A DNA stretch of 64,000 nucleotides from contig OY760134.1 in NCBI GenBank assembly GCA_963663145.1, positions 496,001 through 560,000 of the forward strand, in the 5' to 3' direction. The position numbers and the translations under genes were made by a program. Below the pieces are notes generated by a model that ran no database searches, had not been told where the DNA came from, and was given only the letters and a program-made list of their open reading frames with translations. Positions 18,166 through 26,690 of this stretch are shown here, in pieces; position 1 is the first letter of the stretch, and each line of letters opens with the position of its first letter. The stretch comes from Azotimanducus sp963663145. GTDB taxonomy: Bacteria; Pseudomonadota; Gammaproteobacteria; Pseudomonadales; Azotimanducaceae.

Positions 18166-18190
18166 CGGCGTGTGCTGCCCTCTCTCTAAC
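18114..18190 (+). pseudogene. Fragment of an old-yellow-enzyme gene 3' end
   Basis: Twenty-five bases at 18114-18138 are identical to 3259-3283 in the intact oxidoreductase gene, and similarity continues to about 18190. In that frame the fragment reads ESGCTVCNLGVAEMDCDGV, matching the Cys-rich C-terminus of the intact gene but with one cysteine lost and others gained. It overlaps the end of the permease gene in another frame. No other part of the oxidoreductase is seen here, so this is a relic left by a deletion or duplication. Confidence 0.75.
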
Positions 18191-18267
18191 GACCCGCCAG
18201 CCAGAATTCGCGTCGCAAGCTGACGAATGGTGGAACAACGCCCTCTCACGCGCGAAATTGGTGGCGT

Positions 18268-18456
18268 CTACTTCAAATCTAACCCAAAGTACACAATGAC
18301 GAAGGCAATCGGCAACACAATCACCGCATAGACGGCGAGATTGAGAATGTCGTTTTGCTCGGTCTCTTCGGATAGCTTGAAGCGGCTGCCAAGCGCGAAC
18401 CAGAGCCCGCCGGTGACGAGGCAGGTAATCACGAGCGAGAGTATCGCGCCGGCCAT
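18268..18456 (-). CDS. Small two-segment membrane protein
   Basis: A 62-residue protein with two hydrophobic stretches, AILSLVITCLVTGGLWFAL and ILNLAVYAVIVLPIAFVIVY, separated by a charged loop with FKLSEETEQND. The N-in/C-in hairpin layout fits a small inner-membrane subunit or accessory protein. It lies 35 nt downstream of an SDR gene on the same strand and may be co-transcribed with it. I do not recognise the family. Confidence 0.6.
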   Translation of the reverse strand: MAGAILSLVITCLVTGGLWFALGSRFKLSEETEQNDILNLAVYAVIVLPIAFVIVYFGLDLK

Positions 18457-18491
18457 GAAGGGTTGGTCTCCGAGATGCCCGGGTCTTGCCG

Positions 18492-19355
18492 CTAGAGCTG
18501 CAATCTTCCGCGCGGCTGGGCGCCGGCGAGATCGGTGATTTCTTCAAAGTGATCGGCAATGTCTTCGGCGCTTGCCTCATCGCCGAGTTCGACATTGAGA
18601 TGCTCAACAATCGCGGCGGTGCCGTAATTGCCTCCTTGGGCTTGTAGGATCAAGCCGTTGGGGGCTTCCTGGCTACATAGATACATGACGGCGGGAGTCA
18701 CAAGCGCCGGTCCAATCTTGGCCAAGGCCTCTTCGGGCATGAGGTCTTCGGTCATGCGTGTTGCGGCAACCGGTGAAATCGTGTTGGTATGGATGTTGTA
18801 CTTGGCGCCCTCGATCTTGAGCGAATTCATCAGGCCCACCTGCCCGAGCTTTGCCGCCCCGTAGTTGACTTGGCCGAAGTTTCCGTAGAGACCGGTCGGG
18901 GAGGTGGTCATGACAATACGCCCGTAGGCCTGCTCACGCATGATCGGCCACACGGCGTGTGTGCACATGGCCGCGCCGATTAGATGCACTTCCACGACTG
19001 CACGAAAGTCGGCCATGGTCATCTTGTGAAAGCTCTTATCGCGCAGAATGCCGGCGTTGTTGATAAGGATGTCCACGCGCCCAAACGCGTCCATAGATTG
19101 TTCGATCAGTCCCTGAACGCCTTTTTCGTCGTTCACTGAAGCGCCATTGGCGATAGCCGCACCACCCGCCGCCTTGATTTCCTCAACCACTGCGAGAGCG
19201 GCCTCGGAGTTTCCGCCCGTACCATCCATCGCACCGCCTAGGTCGTTGATCACCACCTTGGCGCCACGCTTGGCAAGTTCCAAGGCGTGGCATCTGCCGA
19301 GACCGCCACCCGCGCCGGTGACTATGGCAACTCGTCCAGTGAAATCTATGGTCAT
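18492..19355 (-). CDS. Short-chain dehydrogenase, 3-hydroxyacyl-CoA dehydrogenase (MFE-2)-like
   Basis: A 287-residue SDR with TGAGGGLGRCHALELAKRGA at residues 13-32, the NDLGG that follows beta-2 in MFE-2-type 3-hydroxyacyl-CoA dehydrogenases, LINNAGILRDKSFHKM, and catalytic Ser152, Tyr165 and Lys169 (NYGAAK). The ATG at 19355 gives the usual start (MTIDFTGRVAIVTG); the frame is open 20 codons further. The protein probably oxidises a 3-hydroxyacyl-CoA or similar alcohol in beta-oxidation-like catabolism, consistent with the enoyl-CoA hydratase at 26691, although the two are far apart. Confidence 0.88.
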   Translation of the reverse strand: MTIDFTGRVAIVTGAGGGLGRCHALELAKRGAKVVINDLGGAMDGTGGNSEAALAVVEEIKAAGGAAIANGASVNDEKGVQGLIEQSMDAFGRVDILINNAGILRDKSFHKMTMADFRAVVEVHLIGAAMCTHAVWPIMREQAYGRIVMTTSPTGLYGNFGQVNYGAAKLGQVGLMNSLKIEGAKYNIHTNTISPVAATRMTEDLMPEEALAKIGPALVTPAVMYLCSQEAPNGLILQAQGGNYGTAAIVEHLNVELGDEASAEDIADHFEEITDLAGAQPRGRLQL

Positions 19356-19471
19356 TGCGAGGTTATTTCGTGTTCGTGTTAGGCTGGGGATTGTACCCTG
19401 TTGAGGGCGGGCCAATTTAAGAGAAGTGTCGTCCGCACTACCTTGTAGGCTTCGCCGTGTCCCGCTGTTCC

Positions 19472-19518
19472 TTGCCTCTCGCGTAGTGGTCTATAATAGT
19501 CCACTACGCGAGAGGCAA
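19472..19518. promoter_or_regulatory. Large palindrome with central -10 box (toxin-antitoxin operator/promoter)
   Basis: Eighteen-base arms at 19472-19489 and 19501-19518 are perfect inverted repeats. The 11-nt centre is itself palindromic (CTAT-A-ATAG) apart from one T:T mismatch, giving a 47-bp near-perfect palindrome centred on 19495. The centre contains TATAAT at 19492-19497, while no good -35 hexamer is present. The antitoxin starts 15 nt downstream. Antitoxin dimers binding both arms would cover the promoter, the usual way such operons control themselves. Confidence 0.75.
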
Positions 19519-19532
19519 TCTGCGAAGGCTTG

Positions 19533-19841
19533 ATGACAACGCAACCCAACCAAGAACTTCCAGTCTGGAAGGTTGCTCAAGCCAAGGCGCGACTCTCCGA
19601 AATTATGCGCCTTGCTGAGAACGGCGAACCGCAGGTGATTGGGACGCGTCGGCCCTGCGTCTTGATTCCGCTCGATATTTGGCAGCGGAAACAGTCGGAA
19701 GATAGCAAAGAGGAGGTGCATCTGGGGCGTTGGCTGATTGAGAGTGCGCCGCGCGTTGGGTATTGGGAGCCTCCCAGTCGCCGCAATTTACCGGAAAGAC
19801 CGATTCCGTTTATCGATTACGCGACTCCGGAGGATGAGTGA
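19533..19841 (+). CDS. Phd/YefM-type antitoxin
   Basis: A 102-residue protein starting with the Phd/YefM dimerisation and DNA-binding segment: VWKVAQAKARLSEIMRLAENGEPQVI, then RRPCVLIPLDIW. The C-terminal part (SAPRVGYWEPPSRRNLPERP) is the flexible toxin-neutralising tail. It overlaps the toxin gene by 4 bp (GTGA), ensuring coupled translation. It sits just downstream of a 47-bp palindrome that it probably binds. A TTG at 19530 is an alternative start. Confidence 0.85.
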   Translation: MTTQPNQELPVWKVAQAKARLSEIMRLAENGEPQVIGTRRPCVLIPLDIWQRKQSEDSKEEVHLGRWLIESAPRVGYWEPPSRRNLPERPIPFIDYATPEDE

Positions 19842-20257
19842 AGGGTTATCTCCTAGACACAAACGTATTGTCTGAGTCGTCTCGAAGCAATCCTCATCCG
19901 GCGGTTAGGCAGTTTGTTTCCGTGCGACAGAACCTTTGGGTTTCGGTGATTTCGATTGACGAAGTGCAGATGGGTGTGGGATTGATGCCGGATGGACGGC
20001 GACGTGATGAACTTGCCGATTGGCTGGCGACTACGGTCGTCGCATTTGAAGACAGACTCTTGGCGATAGGCCGACGCGAAGCGGAGTGGTCGGGCAAATT
20101 CCGCGCCCGCGCAAGACGCAGTGGCTATCAGATGTCCCACGCCGACGCACTCATCGCGGCAACTGCGGTCTCACGGGATCTATGCTTGGTGACTCGCAAC
20201 ATTAAAGATTTTAGATTCTTAGACATCGCCATGCTGAATCCTTGGGACGAGACCTAA
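19838..20257 (+). CDS. PIN-domain ribonuclease toxin (VapC/FitB type)
   Basis: A 139-residue PIN protein. The acidic metal-binding set is visible: Asp7 in YLLDTNVLSE, Glu42 in ISIDEVQMG, Asp103 in HADALIAATA and Asp124 in TRNIKDF. YLLDTNVLSE is characteristic of the FitB/VapC group. The GTG start overlaps the antitoxin stop. The 3' end runs 39 bp into the end of the oppositely oriented oxoprolinase gene, so the cassette lies tightly against that gene. It would cleave RNA when free of antitoxin; the target is unknown. Confidence 0.87.
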   Translation: MKGYLLDTNVLSESSRSNPHPAVRQFVSVRQNLWVSVISIDEVQMGVGLMPDGRRRDELADWLATTVVAFEDRLLAIGRREAEWSGKFRARARRSGYQMSHADALIAATAVSRDLCLVTRNIKDFRFLDIAMLNPWDET

Positions 20258-23200
20258 ACACTCTTCGCTCTGGAACCCGCCGCCGCCCGGCGTATGCATG
20301 ATGATGGCGTCGGCGGATTCCACGAACCGGCGGTCGCTGCCTTTGAGGGTTTCAATGCGCCCGTCCGCCTTGCGTAGCTGATTCAATCCACAGGCACCCG
20401 GCTGCCCTCCGGAGAGTCCGGCGGGGGGGGTTTCCCTATGTCCGGTGAGCAGATTGACCTCCATTGGCTGCAGGAACTTTAAGATGCGTGTGACCCCATC
20501 ACCGCCACCGAACTTGCCTCTGCCACCGGATCCTCGGCGGATTTCAAATCGCTCCAACAATACCGGAAACCTGGTTTCGAGTACCTCCACGTCGGTGAGA
20601 CGTGTATTGGTCATGTGGCTGTGCACGGCATCCGCACCCTGGAAACCTCTTCCTTGATTGTCTATGCCGGCGCCCGTGCCACCGCAAATAGTCTCGTAGT
20701 TTTGATACTGATCGTCGCCCCAAACGAAGTTGTTCATGGTGCCTTGAGAAGCGGCGTTCACTTGTAGCGCCGCGAGGAGCGCATTGGTCACCGCTTGGCT
20801 CACTTCCGTATTGCCCGCGACAACCGCGGCGGGGTACTCAGGCGAGAGCATGGACTTTTCTGGAATGATGATGTCGATGGGCTCTAGGCATCCGGCGTTC
20901 ATTGGAATATCAGCATCCACGATAGTGCGAAAGCAGTAGAGCACCACAGCCCGTGTCACTGGACGGGGCGCATTAAAATTATCCGACTGCTGCGGGCTGG
21001 TGCCGGTGAAGTCCACGCATGCCCGTCGCCGCTTTGGATCTCGGCGTATGGCCACACAGATCTGCCGACCGCCGTCCATCTCTAAGCGAAAACTGGCATC
21101 CTTCAAGGCATCAATGGCACCGCGTACCGTTTCGGCGGCGTTGTCTTGCACATGGCGCATGTAGGCCCGCACCACTTCAAGCCCGTACTGATCGACCATG
21201 GCAAGCAATTGTTGTGCGCCCCTCTTGTTGGCGGCTGCCTGCGCCTTGAGATCGGCGATGTTCTGCGCGGGGTTGCGCGCCGGATATTCGGCGTTGGTGA
21301 GCAGTTCCGACAAGGCCTGTTCGCGGAAGACGCCGGCCTCCAGCATGTGGAAACACTCGATCAGCACGCCTTCTTCCGTGATGTGCTTGGCTGCGGGGGA
21401 GGATGAACCGGGAGAGAGCCCGCCGATGTCGGCGTGATGTCCGCGGCTCGCCGCAAAGAACAGAAGATTCTCCCCCTTGTGATCGAACACGGGTGTGACC
21501 ACCGTCACATCGGGCAGATGGGTGCCGCCGTCGTAGGGCGCGTTGATGACGAACACGTCTCCAGCTGAGAATTTGCCCCGGCGGTTTCTGATGACGCTGG
21601 TCACGCTCTGATCCATGGAGCCGAGATGCACTGGCAGGTGAGGCGCGTTAGCGACAAGCGCACCTTCAGCATTGAAGATGGCACAGGAGAAATCCAAGCG
21701 TTCCTTGATGTTCACCGAGTCGGCGGTGGCCTGCAGCGCGACCCCCATTTGTTCGGCGATGGACATGAAGAGATTGTTGAAAATCTCCAGCATGATCGGG
21801 TCGGCTTGTGTGCCGATTGCCCTTGTACGCTCCATGGGTTGGTGGCGCGCAAGCAGAATGTGCCCGAGATTATTCATTTCAGCGCTCCATCCGGGCTCTA
21901 CGACTATGGTGCTGATGGATTCGATGATGAGTGCCGGGCCCTTCAGCCGGTTGCCGGGACGCATCTGGTCGCGCACCACCACCGGCACATCGTGAAATTG
22001 GTCTTGAGAAAAGAACTGCGCCCATTCGTGAATAGGCGCCTCACCTTGTATAAGGTCAGACTTGAGCTCATCCTGCTCGTCGCCACCGCCAAGGCTCTCG
22101 ACCTCTATGGCCTCGATCACCAATGGTTTTTCCGCAGAAACAAACCCGAATCTCGACCTGTGCTCGCTGTCGAAAGCGGCACGAACCTGGGTTTCGCTGC
22201 CATGCCCGACGATGAGCGCTGTATCTGTTCCCTTATAGCGGAGATGCAATCTGCACCGGGTCTCGATGTCGCTTATCGAGATGCCCTGACTCGCGATTTC
22301 TTTACGCGTGGCGTCTGTGAGCAATCGGAATCGCTCGCGCAGTCGTGACTCTATGTTCGCGTCGAGCGGTTCTTCGATGGCCAACTGGCGGTGGGCGCGC
22401 ACCGCGGCGAGACCCATGCCGTAGGCGGACAGTACACCCGCAAGCGGATGCAATAGAATTCTCTCAATGCCGAGCGCATCCGCAACAAGGCAGGCGTGCT
22501 GTCCACCGGCACCGCCGAAGCAATTCAGCGTATAGCGGGTGACATCGTAGCCCCGCTGGGTAGAGATCTTCTTGATGGCGCCTGCCATGTTCTCGACGGC
22601 GATACGGACAAAGCCTTCGGCCACTTGCTCTGCGCTTCTGACATCGCCGAGCGCTTCCGCGAGCGCCTGAAACGCCGCTTCAACCGAGTCTCTATCGAGC
22701 GGCTGACATCCGTCTTCGCCAAATAAGTTTGGAAAATGTTGCGGCAAAAGCTTGCCGAGCATGAGGTTCGCATCGGTCAGGGCCAGTGGCCCCTGATTGC
22801 GATAGCACATGGGTCCTGGATTCGCCCCAGCCGAATCGGGTCCTACGCGGAATCGCGCACCATCATAGGTGAGTAAAGATCCTCCCCCCGCAGCGATGGT
22901 GTGGATCTGCATCATGGGCGCCCGTACGCGCACGCCGGAAACTTCCGTCTCGAACACCCGCTCAAGCTCTCCGGCGAAGTGTGAAACGTCCGTTGAAGTG
23001 CCGCCCATATCGAAGCCGATGACGTGATCGTAACCGGCTCTGTCGGAGGTCCCGACCATACCGATGACGCCCCCGGCCGGGCCCGAAAGAATAGCGTCCT
23101 TGCCCTTGAAGAGACTCGCGTCCGTGAGCCCCCCGGAAGACATCATGAACATCAGCTTGGGTGATTCATTGCCGCCGCCGAGCGCCTCGACCACGCTCCT

Positions 23201-23905
23201 CACGTAACGGCTGAGGATTGGCGAGAGGTAGGCATCCATGACCGTGGTGTCGCCACGGCTGATGAACTTGATCAGGCCGCTGGTCTCGTGGCTCGTGGAG
23301 ACTTGCGCAAATCCCATTTCATACGCCATCTGTGCCGCGCGTTGCTCGTGCTGCGAATCGTTGAAATTGTGAAGAAAGACAATGGCTAACGAGTCGATGC
23401 CCGCAGCCCTGATATTTGCCAATACCTCTCGCACCTCATCCTCATCTAGCCCCTCAAGTTCCTCTCCCCGAGCGCTCATGCGGCCGGACACGCCGTAGAC
23501 GCGCTCATAGAGCATCTCAGGCTTAACTATGTGTCGATTGAAGAGTTTCGGCCTTGTCTGGTAGCCGATACGAAGGGCATCTTCGTGCCCTCGGTTGGTG
23601 ATGAGCGCGACGCGATCGCCCTTCCTTTCGAGCAGTGCATTGGTGGCCACGGTGGTGCCCATCTTGATGACGGCGATGCGGTCTATTGGAATGGGCTCGC
23701 CATCGCCAATGCCCATGAGCACTCGAATGCCTTCAACCGCAGCGTCCCGGTAGGCCAAGGGCTGTTCGGAAAGCAATTTGTGGTGAATGATCTCACCCTC
23801 CGGGGTACGCGCCACCACGTCGGTGAAGGTGCCGCCGCGATCAATCCAGAAGTCCCAGTGTTCCGATGAAACCTTCGAGGCTGTTCTTGTCTCTGATTTC
23901 CGCAT
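20219..23905 (-). CDS. 5-oxoprolinase-type fused HyuA-HyuB
   Basis: A 1228-residue fusion with both halves intact. The HyuA half begins WDFWIDRGGTFTDVVARTPEG and has FDMGGTSTDV near residue 300; the HyuB half starts around residue 690 (DPIMLEIFNNLFMSIAEQMG) and ends with GGRGKFGGGDGVTRIL and HTPGGGGF. Length and architecture match ATP-dependent 5-oxoprolinase, which opens 5-oxo-L-proline to glutamate, but hydantoinase fusions look alike. The last codons overlap the PIN toxin gene by 39 bp on the other strand. Together with the hyuAB pair and the lone hyuB, the window carries three independent superfamily members. Confidence 0.88.
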   Translation of the reverse strand: MRKSETRTASKVSSEHWDFWIDRGGTFTDVVARTPEGEIIHHKLLSEQPLAYRDAAVEGIRVLMGIGDGEPIPIDRIAVIKMGTTVATNALLERKGDRVALITNRGHEDALRIGYQTRPKLFNRHIVKPEMLYERVYGVSGRMSARGEELEGLDEDEVREVLANIRAAGIDSLAIVFLHNFNDSQHEQRAAQMAYEMGFAQVSTSHETSGLIKFISRGDTTVMDAYLSPILSRYVRSVVEALGGGNESPKLMFMMSSGGLTDASLFKGKDAILSGPAGGVIGMVGTSDRAGYDHVIGFDMGGTSTDVSHFAGELERVFETEVSGVRVRAPMMQIHTIAAGGGSLLTYDGARFRVGPDSAGANPGPMCYRNQGPLALTDANLMLGKLLPQHFPNLFGEDGCQPLDRDSVEAAFQALAEALGDVRSAEQVAEGFVRIAVENMAGAIKKISTQRGYDVTRYTLNCFGGAGGQHACLVADALGIERILLHPLAGVLSAYGMGLAAVRAHRQLAIEEPLDANIESRLRERFRLLTDATRKEIASQGISISDIETRCRLHLRYKGTDTALIVGHGSETQVRAAFDSEHRSRFGFVSAEKPLVIEAIEVESLGGGDEQDELKSDLIQGEAPIHEWAQFFSQDQFHDVPVVVRDQMRPGNRLKGPALIIESISTIVVEPGWSAEMNNLGHILLARHQPMERTRAIGTQADPIMLEIFNNLFMSIAEQMGVALQATADSVNIKERLDFSCAIFNAEGALVANAPHLPVHLGSMDQSVTSVIRNRRGKFSAGDVFVINAPYDGGTHLPDVTVVTPVFDHKGENLLFFAASRGHHADIGGLSPGSSSPAAKHITEEGVLIECFHMLEAGVFREQALSELLTNAEYPARNPAQNIADLKAQAAANKRGAQQLLAMVDQYGLEVVRAYMRHVQDNAAETVRGAIDALKDASFRLEMDGGRQICVAIRRDPKRRRACVDFTGTSPQQSDNFNAPRPVTRAVVLYCFRTIVDADIPMNAGCLEPIDIIIPEKSMLSPEYPAAVVAGNTEVSQAVTNALLAALQVNAASQGTMNNFVWGDDQYQNYETICGGTGAGIDNQGRGFQGADAVHSHMTNTRLTDVEVLETRFPVLLERFEIRRGSGGRGKFGGGDGVTRILKFLQPMEVNLLTGHRETPPAGLSGGQPGACGLNQLRKADGRIETLKGSDRRFVESADAIIMHTPGGGGFQSEECLGLVPRIQHGDV

Positions 23906-24006
23906 GTTCGCCGCGCCAGTATGTCTTGCTCTAGCAACTAAAAATTCGCGGCAAATCTATAAGGTAAACATTGAACCATGCTTGTGTGATATTCGCCTGC
24001 AGTGCA

Positions 24007-25113
24007 TTAGGAGGTCAGTGCTACTAGGTACCGTGCGAAGAGGGAGATGACCGCGAAGCTGATGACGCCGACGACGAGTGCAGCGAAGAGGCCCAAGCCA
24101 AACGGTCTGAGGCCAATCTCCCTCATGTCGGCAAACCTCGTATTTAGGCCCACAGCTGCCATTGCCAACAGCAAGAACGTCTCCGCGCCAGTGCGCGTGA
24201 AGTGGACGATTTGCGTCCAAGTCTCGCGGCTCATGAACCCGAAGGCGCTTTCACCTTGGTCTCCGAGGGTGCGCAGCGCCGAAAAAAGCGCGAATCCAAC
24301 CACGAACCAAGGAATCATGGCGAGGTATTCCGAGACGTTGAACGAACCGCCTATCCTGCGCTCACTGCCGTAGAGAAAGCCCACCAAGGGGATCAAAGCA
24401 ATCATGCACAGGTTTCGCACCAGCTTGGTGACCGTGGCCGAGTCCAATGCCAGCGGCGCATCAAACTGCGTTTGATACATGAGCCCGGCTCCGGCCACCT
24501 GCGCGGTTTCATGAATCGACGTGCCGAGAAACAGTCCCGCCAATGCAGGGTCATCGTGAAACGCGGCTTGGGCGAGCAGTGGATAGAGCAGCATGGCGAC
24601 CACGCCGAACAGGGTGATGCAGCCAATGGCGTAGCTCACTTCCGTCTCTTTGGCGCGAATCAGTGGCGCGGTGGCGACAATGGCGGTTGCCCCGCAGATG
24701 CTGGTGCCAATGGCTATCAACCCACCGAGTTGCCGGGACAAGCCGAGCCTGCGAGAAAGCGCCCCGACGAGCAATAGCGCGAGCGTGATGACGAGCACCA
24801 CGAAGGGCAGGGCGATGAGCGTGAACTTTCCGGCGCTCAAAAGGCTCAAGCGAATGCCGAGCAGCATGATGCCGATGCGCAGGATCGTGGTCGAGCAGAT
24901 CTGCAAGCCGGGTCGGACCCCTGTGGGCAGTCGAACCGAGTTTGCGAGCGCCATGCCAATCACTATCGCCAGCATGATCGGGCTGATGGGGCTCTTGGCG
25001 AGCCCAAATACGAACTCGCCGAACCAGTCGGCAGCGAGGATGGACAAGAGGGCAATCATGGCGGCGAGAACGAGACCTTGCCATGAAGATTTCAACCAGC
25101 TCATCGCGGACAT
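24007..25113 (-). CDS. YeiH/UPF0324-family membrane protein, putative sulfate exporter
   Basis: A 368-residue inner-membrane protein with about ten hydrophobic segments. PISPIMLAIVIGMALANSVR, RIGIMLLGIRLSL, AIGTSICGATAIVATAPLI and LGTSIHETAQVAGAG are signature stretches of the YeiH family, often annotated as a putative sulfate or sulfite exporter. It lies 16 nt downstream of a sulfotransferase gene on the same strand, and that pairing hints at sulfur handling. The transported ion is not proven for most members. Confidence 0.85.
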   Translation of the reverse strand: MSAMSWLKSSWQGLVLAAMIALLSILAADWFGEFVFGLAKSPISPIMLAIVIGMALANSVRLPTGVRPGLQICSTTILRIGIMLLGIRLSLLSAGKFTLIALPFVVLVITLALLLVGALSRRLGLSRQLGGLIAIGTSICGATAIVATAPLIRAKETEVSYAIGCITLFGVVAMLLYPLLAQAAFHDDPALAGLFLGTSIHETAQVAGAGLMYQTQFDAPLALDSATVTKLVRNLCMIALIPLVGFLYGSERRIGGSFNVSEYLAMIPWFVVGFALFSALRTLGDQGESAFGFMSRETWTQIVHFTRTGAETFLLLAMAAVGLNTRFADMREIGLRPFGLGLFAALVVGVISFAVISLFARYLVALTS

Positions 25114-25129
25114 ACTTCAATGTTCCGGT

Positions 25130-26377
25130 CTATCGGGTAAGCCCGTCAATAAACTCAATATAGCTTGCGTATCTCTCGCGCACTTCTTGCGCAGAGATGC
25201 CGAATTGCCGCAAGGAATACTCGTGCTTACCATGCTTATCCTTCTCCTCGCTCCGCAAGAAGCTCTGCATGCGCGCACGGCTCTTCTCATCGATTTCCCA
25301 GCCAAAGCGAGTATATATCTTGTCCACAATGTGCATCTGGTCTTGAGCAAAGTCGTCAAAGCAAAGATCGATCATTTGATCTTCGCGTTGAAGCGCGCGA
25401 CGGTCTTGCAAGAAGCGATCAAAGCACTGGGCCCAGAATTCCATGAGTTCCCGCGCCGTGCGCTCGGAATCCTCTTGGTCGGAATAGAGCGAGCGCGTGG
25501 AGGAAACCAAATTGGTCAAGGAAGGCACTATGCTTTCCGGATCTCGATGGGTCATGATGACGCGTGCATCGGGATACACCTTGAAGATGGCCTTGAGGTT
25601 CATGAGATGCGTCGGGCTTTTAAGTAGCCAGCGATGATTACGAACGCCGCCGGACTGAAGGAATTGAAGAAATCGCTTGTGCCACATGATGTTTTGATGC
25701 TGGTCCGCGTGATGTAGCAACCAATCCAGGTAACTCGGCATGGCACACTGAACCACAAACTGGTAGCTCGCGAAGTTGAGCGTTGTGATACCCACGCATT
25801 CTTGTGGCGCATCTACTTCCATGTAGTGCATCTTCTTAAAATCCGGCACCAGTTTGAAGAGTTGCTCGAACTCCTTGCGTACTTGCTGAATTCGTGCGTT
25901 TTCGCGGCGGGTTCCGAGAGTTGGCGCAGGGTGGGGCAGCAGGCATTCCCAACACAAAGGCGCCCTATGTTGCGAATCCTGATACAAAAGCGCATGCAAG
26001 ATCGTGGTGCCCGTGCGCGGCATGCCGATGATGAATAGGGGTTCGGAAATGGGCTCTGAGAGGATTTTGGGGTTCTGGGCAATTTCGCGCTCAATGCAAT
26101 ATCTTCCATGCGCGTATCTCGTGAGACCTTGCTTGAGCACGACCTTTCCAAAGGTATTGAGCTGTCCCTCGCTTGGAATGGCCTCGACCAGTTGATCGAG
26201 TCCTGCGCGGAATTCGGCATCCTGAAATGCAAAGCCTGTGTCCCGTTCGGCCCGCTTAAGGATGCGGTCCGCATTGAGCGCGAATGGATCGATGCCCAGC
26301 CGACTCAGGAACTTTCCGAACCCGTTGAGAAGATTGAGCGTAACCGCGCGCTCAATCTCATGCACGGCCTCATACAT
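25130..26377 (-). CDS. Sulfotransferase family protein
   Basis: A 415-residue protein with the PAPS 5'-phosphosulfate loop LFIIGMPRTGTTILHALLYQ and the 3'-phosphate segment ARVIMTHRDPESIVPSL. The family transfers sulfate from PAPS, or acts on unknown acceptors in many bacterial paralogues. The first ATG, at 26377, was taken as the start; a GTG at 26428 is possible, and AGGAGG at about 26401-26406 is poorly spaced for either. A small inverted repeat, CCTGTA/TACAGG, lies just upstream. It precedes a YeiH-type transporter gene by 16 nt and follows an enoyl-CoA hydratase gene. Confidence 0.83.
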   Translation of the reverse strand: MYEAVHEIERAVTLNLLNGFGKFLSRLGIDPFALNADRILKRAERDTGFAFQDAEFRAGLDQLVEAIPSEGQLNTFGKVVLKQGLTRYAHGRYCIEREIAQNPKILSEPISEPLFIIGMPRTGTTILHALLYQDSQHRAPLCWECLLPHPAPTLGTRRENARIQQVRKEFEQLFKLVPDFKKMHYMEVDAPQECVGITTLNFASYQFVVQCAMPSYLDWLLHHADQHQNIMWHKRFLQFLQSGGVRNHRWLLKSPTHLMNLKAIFKVYPDARVIMTHRDPESIVPSLTNLVSSTRSLYSDQEDSERTARELMEFWAQCFDRFLQDRRALQREDQMIDLCFDDFAQDQMHIVDKIYTRFGWEIDEKSRARMQSFLRSEEKDKHGKHEYSLRQFGISAQEVRERYASYIEFIDGLTR

Positions 26378-26499
26378 GGCCTGTATTGTCCGTACAGGTC
26401 GCCTCCTTAGACATCCACTCACTCCCACTCTTCACAAACTTGCCATTTTGCCGAAAAGCGGACGCGATATGTTGCCTTCAGTCGTGGCTGATCAAAGCA

Positions 26500-26673
26500 T
26501 CAGCCGCAGGTTCTTATCCCATGAGGTATTCCAAGAAATAATCGAGTCGGGTTTGTATGCAGTTCCACGACACGACGGTGCTGCTGTGCGGCCTCTGCCG
26601 TCATGGCACTGGCGAGCAATCGATAGCCGTCGGCGAGTTCGCCCACAGGTTGACTGCGAACTCGCGCGAGCAT
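26500..26673 (-). CDS. Small ORF of 57 residues, possible gene remnant
   Basis: This frame starts 18 nt after the enoyl-CoA hydratase stop on the same strand and reads MLARVRSQPVGELADGYRLL onward. The first 35-40 codons end mostly in G or C like the neighbouring genes, but the last 15 do not, as if a longer gene had been cut. GGA precedes the ATG. I recognise no family. It may be a degraded end of a gene rather than a working one. Confidence 0.3.
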   Translation of the reverse strand: MLARVRSQPVGELADGYRLLASAMTAEAAQQHRRVVELHTNPTRLFLGIPHGIRTCG

Positions 26674-26690
26674 GCTGATCCGGCGCCTAT

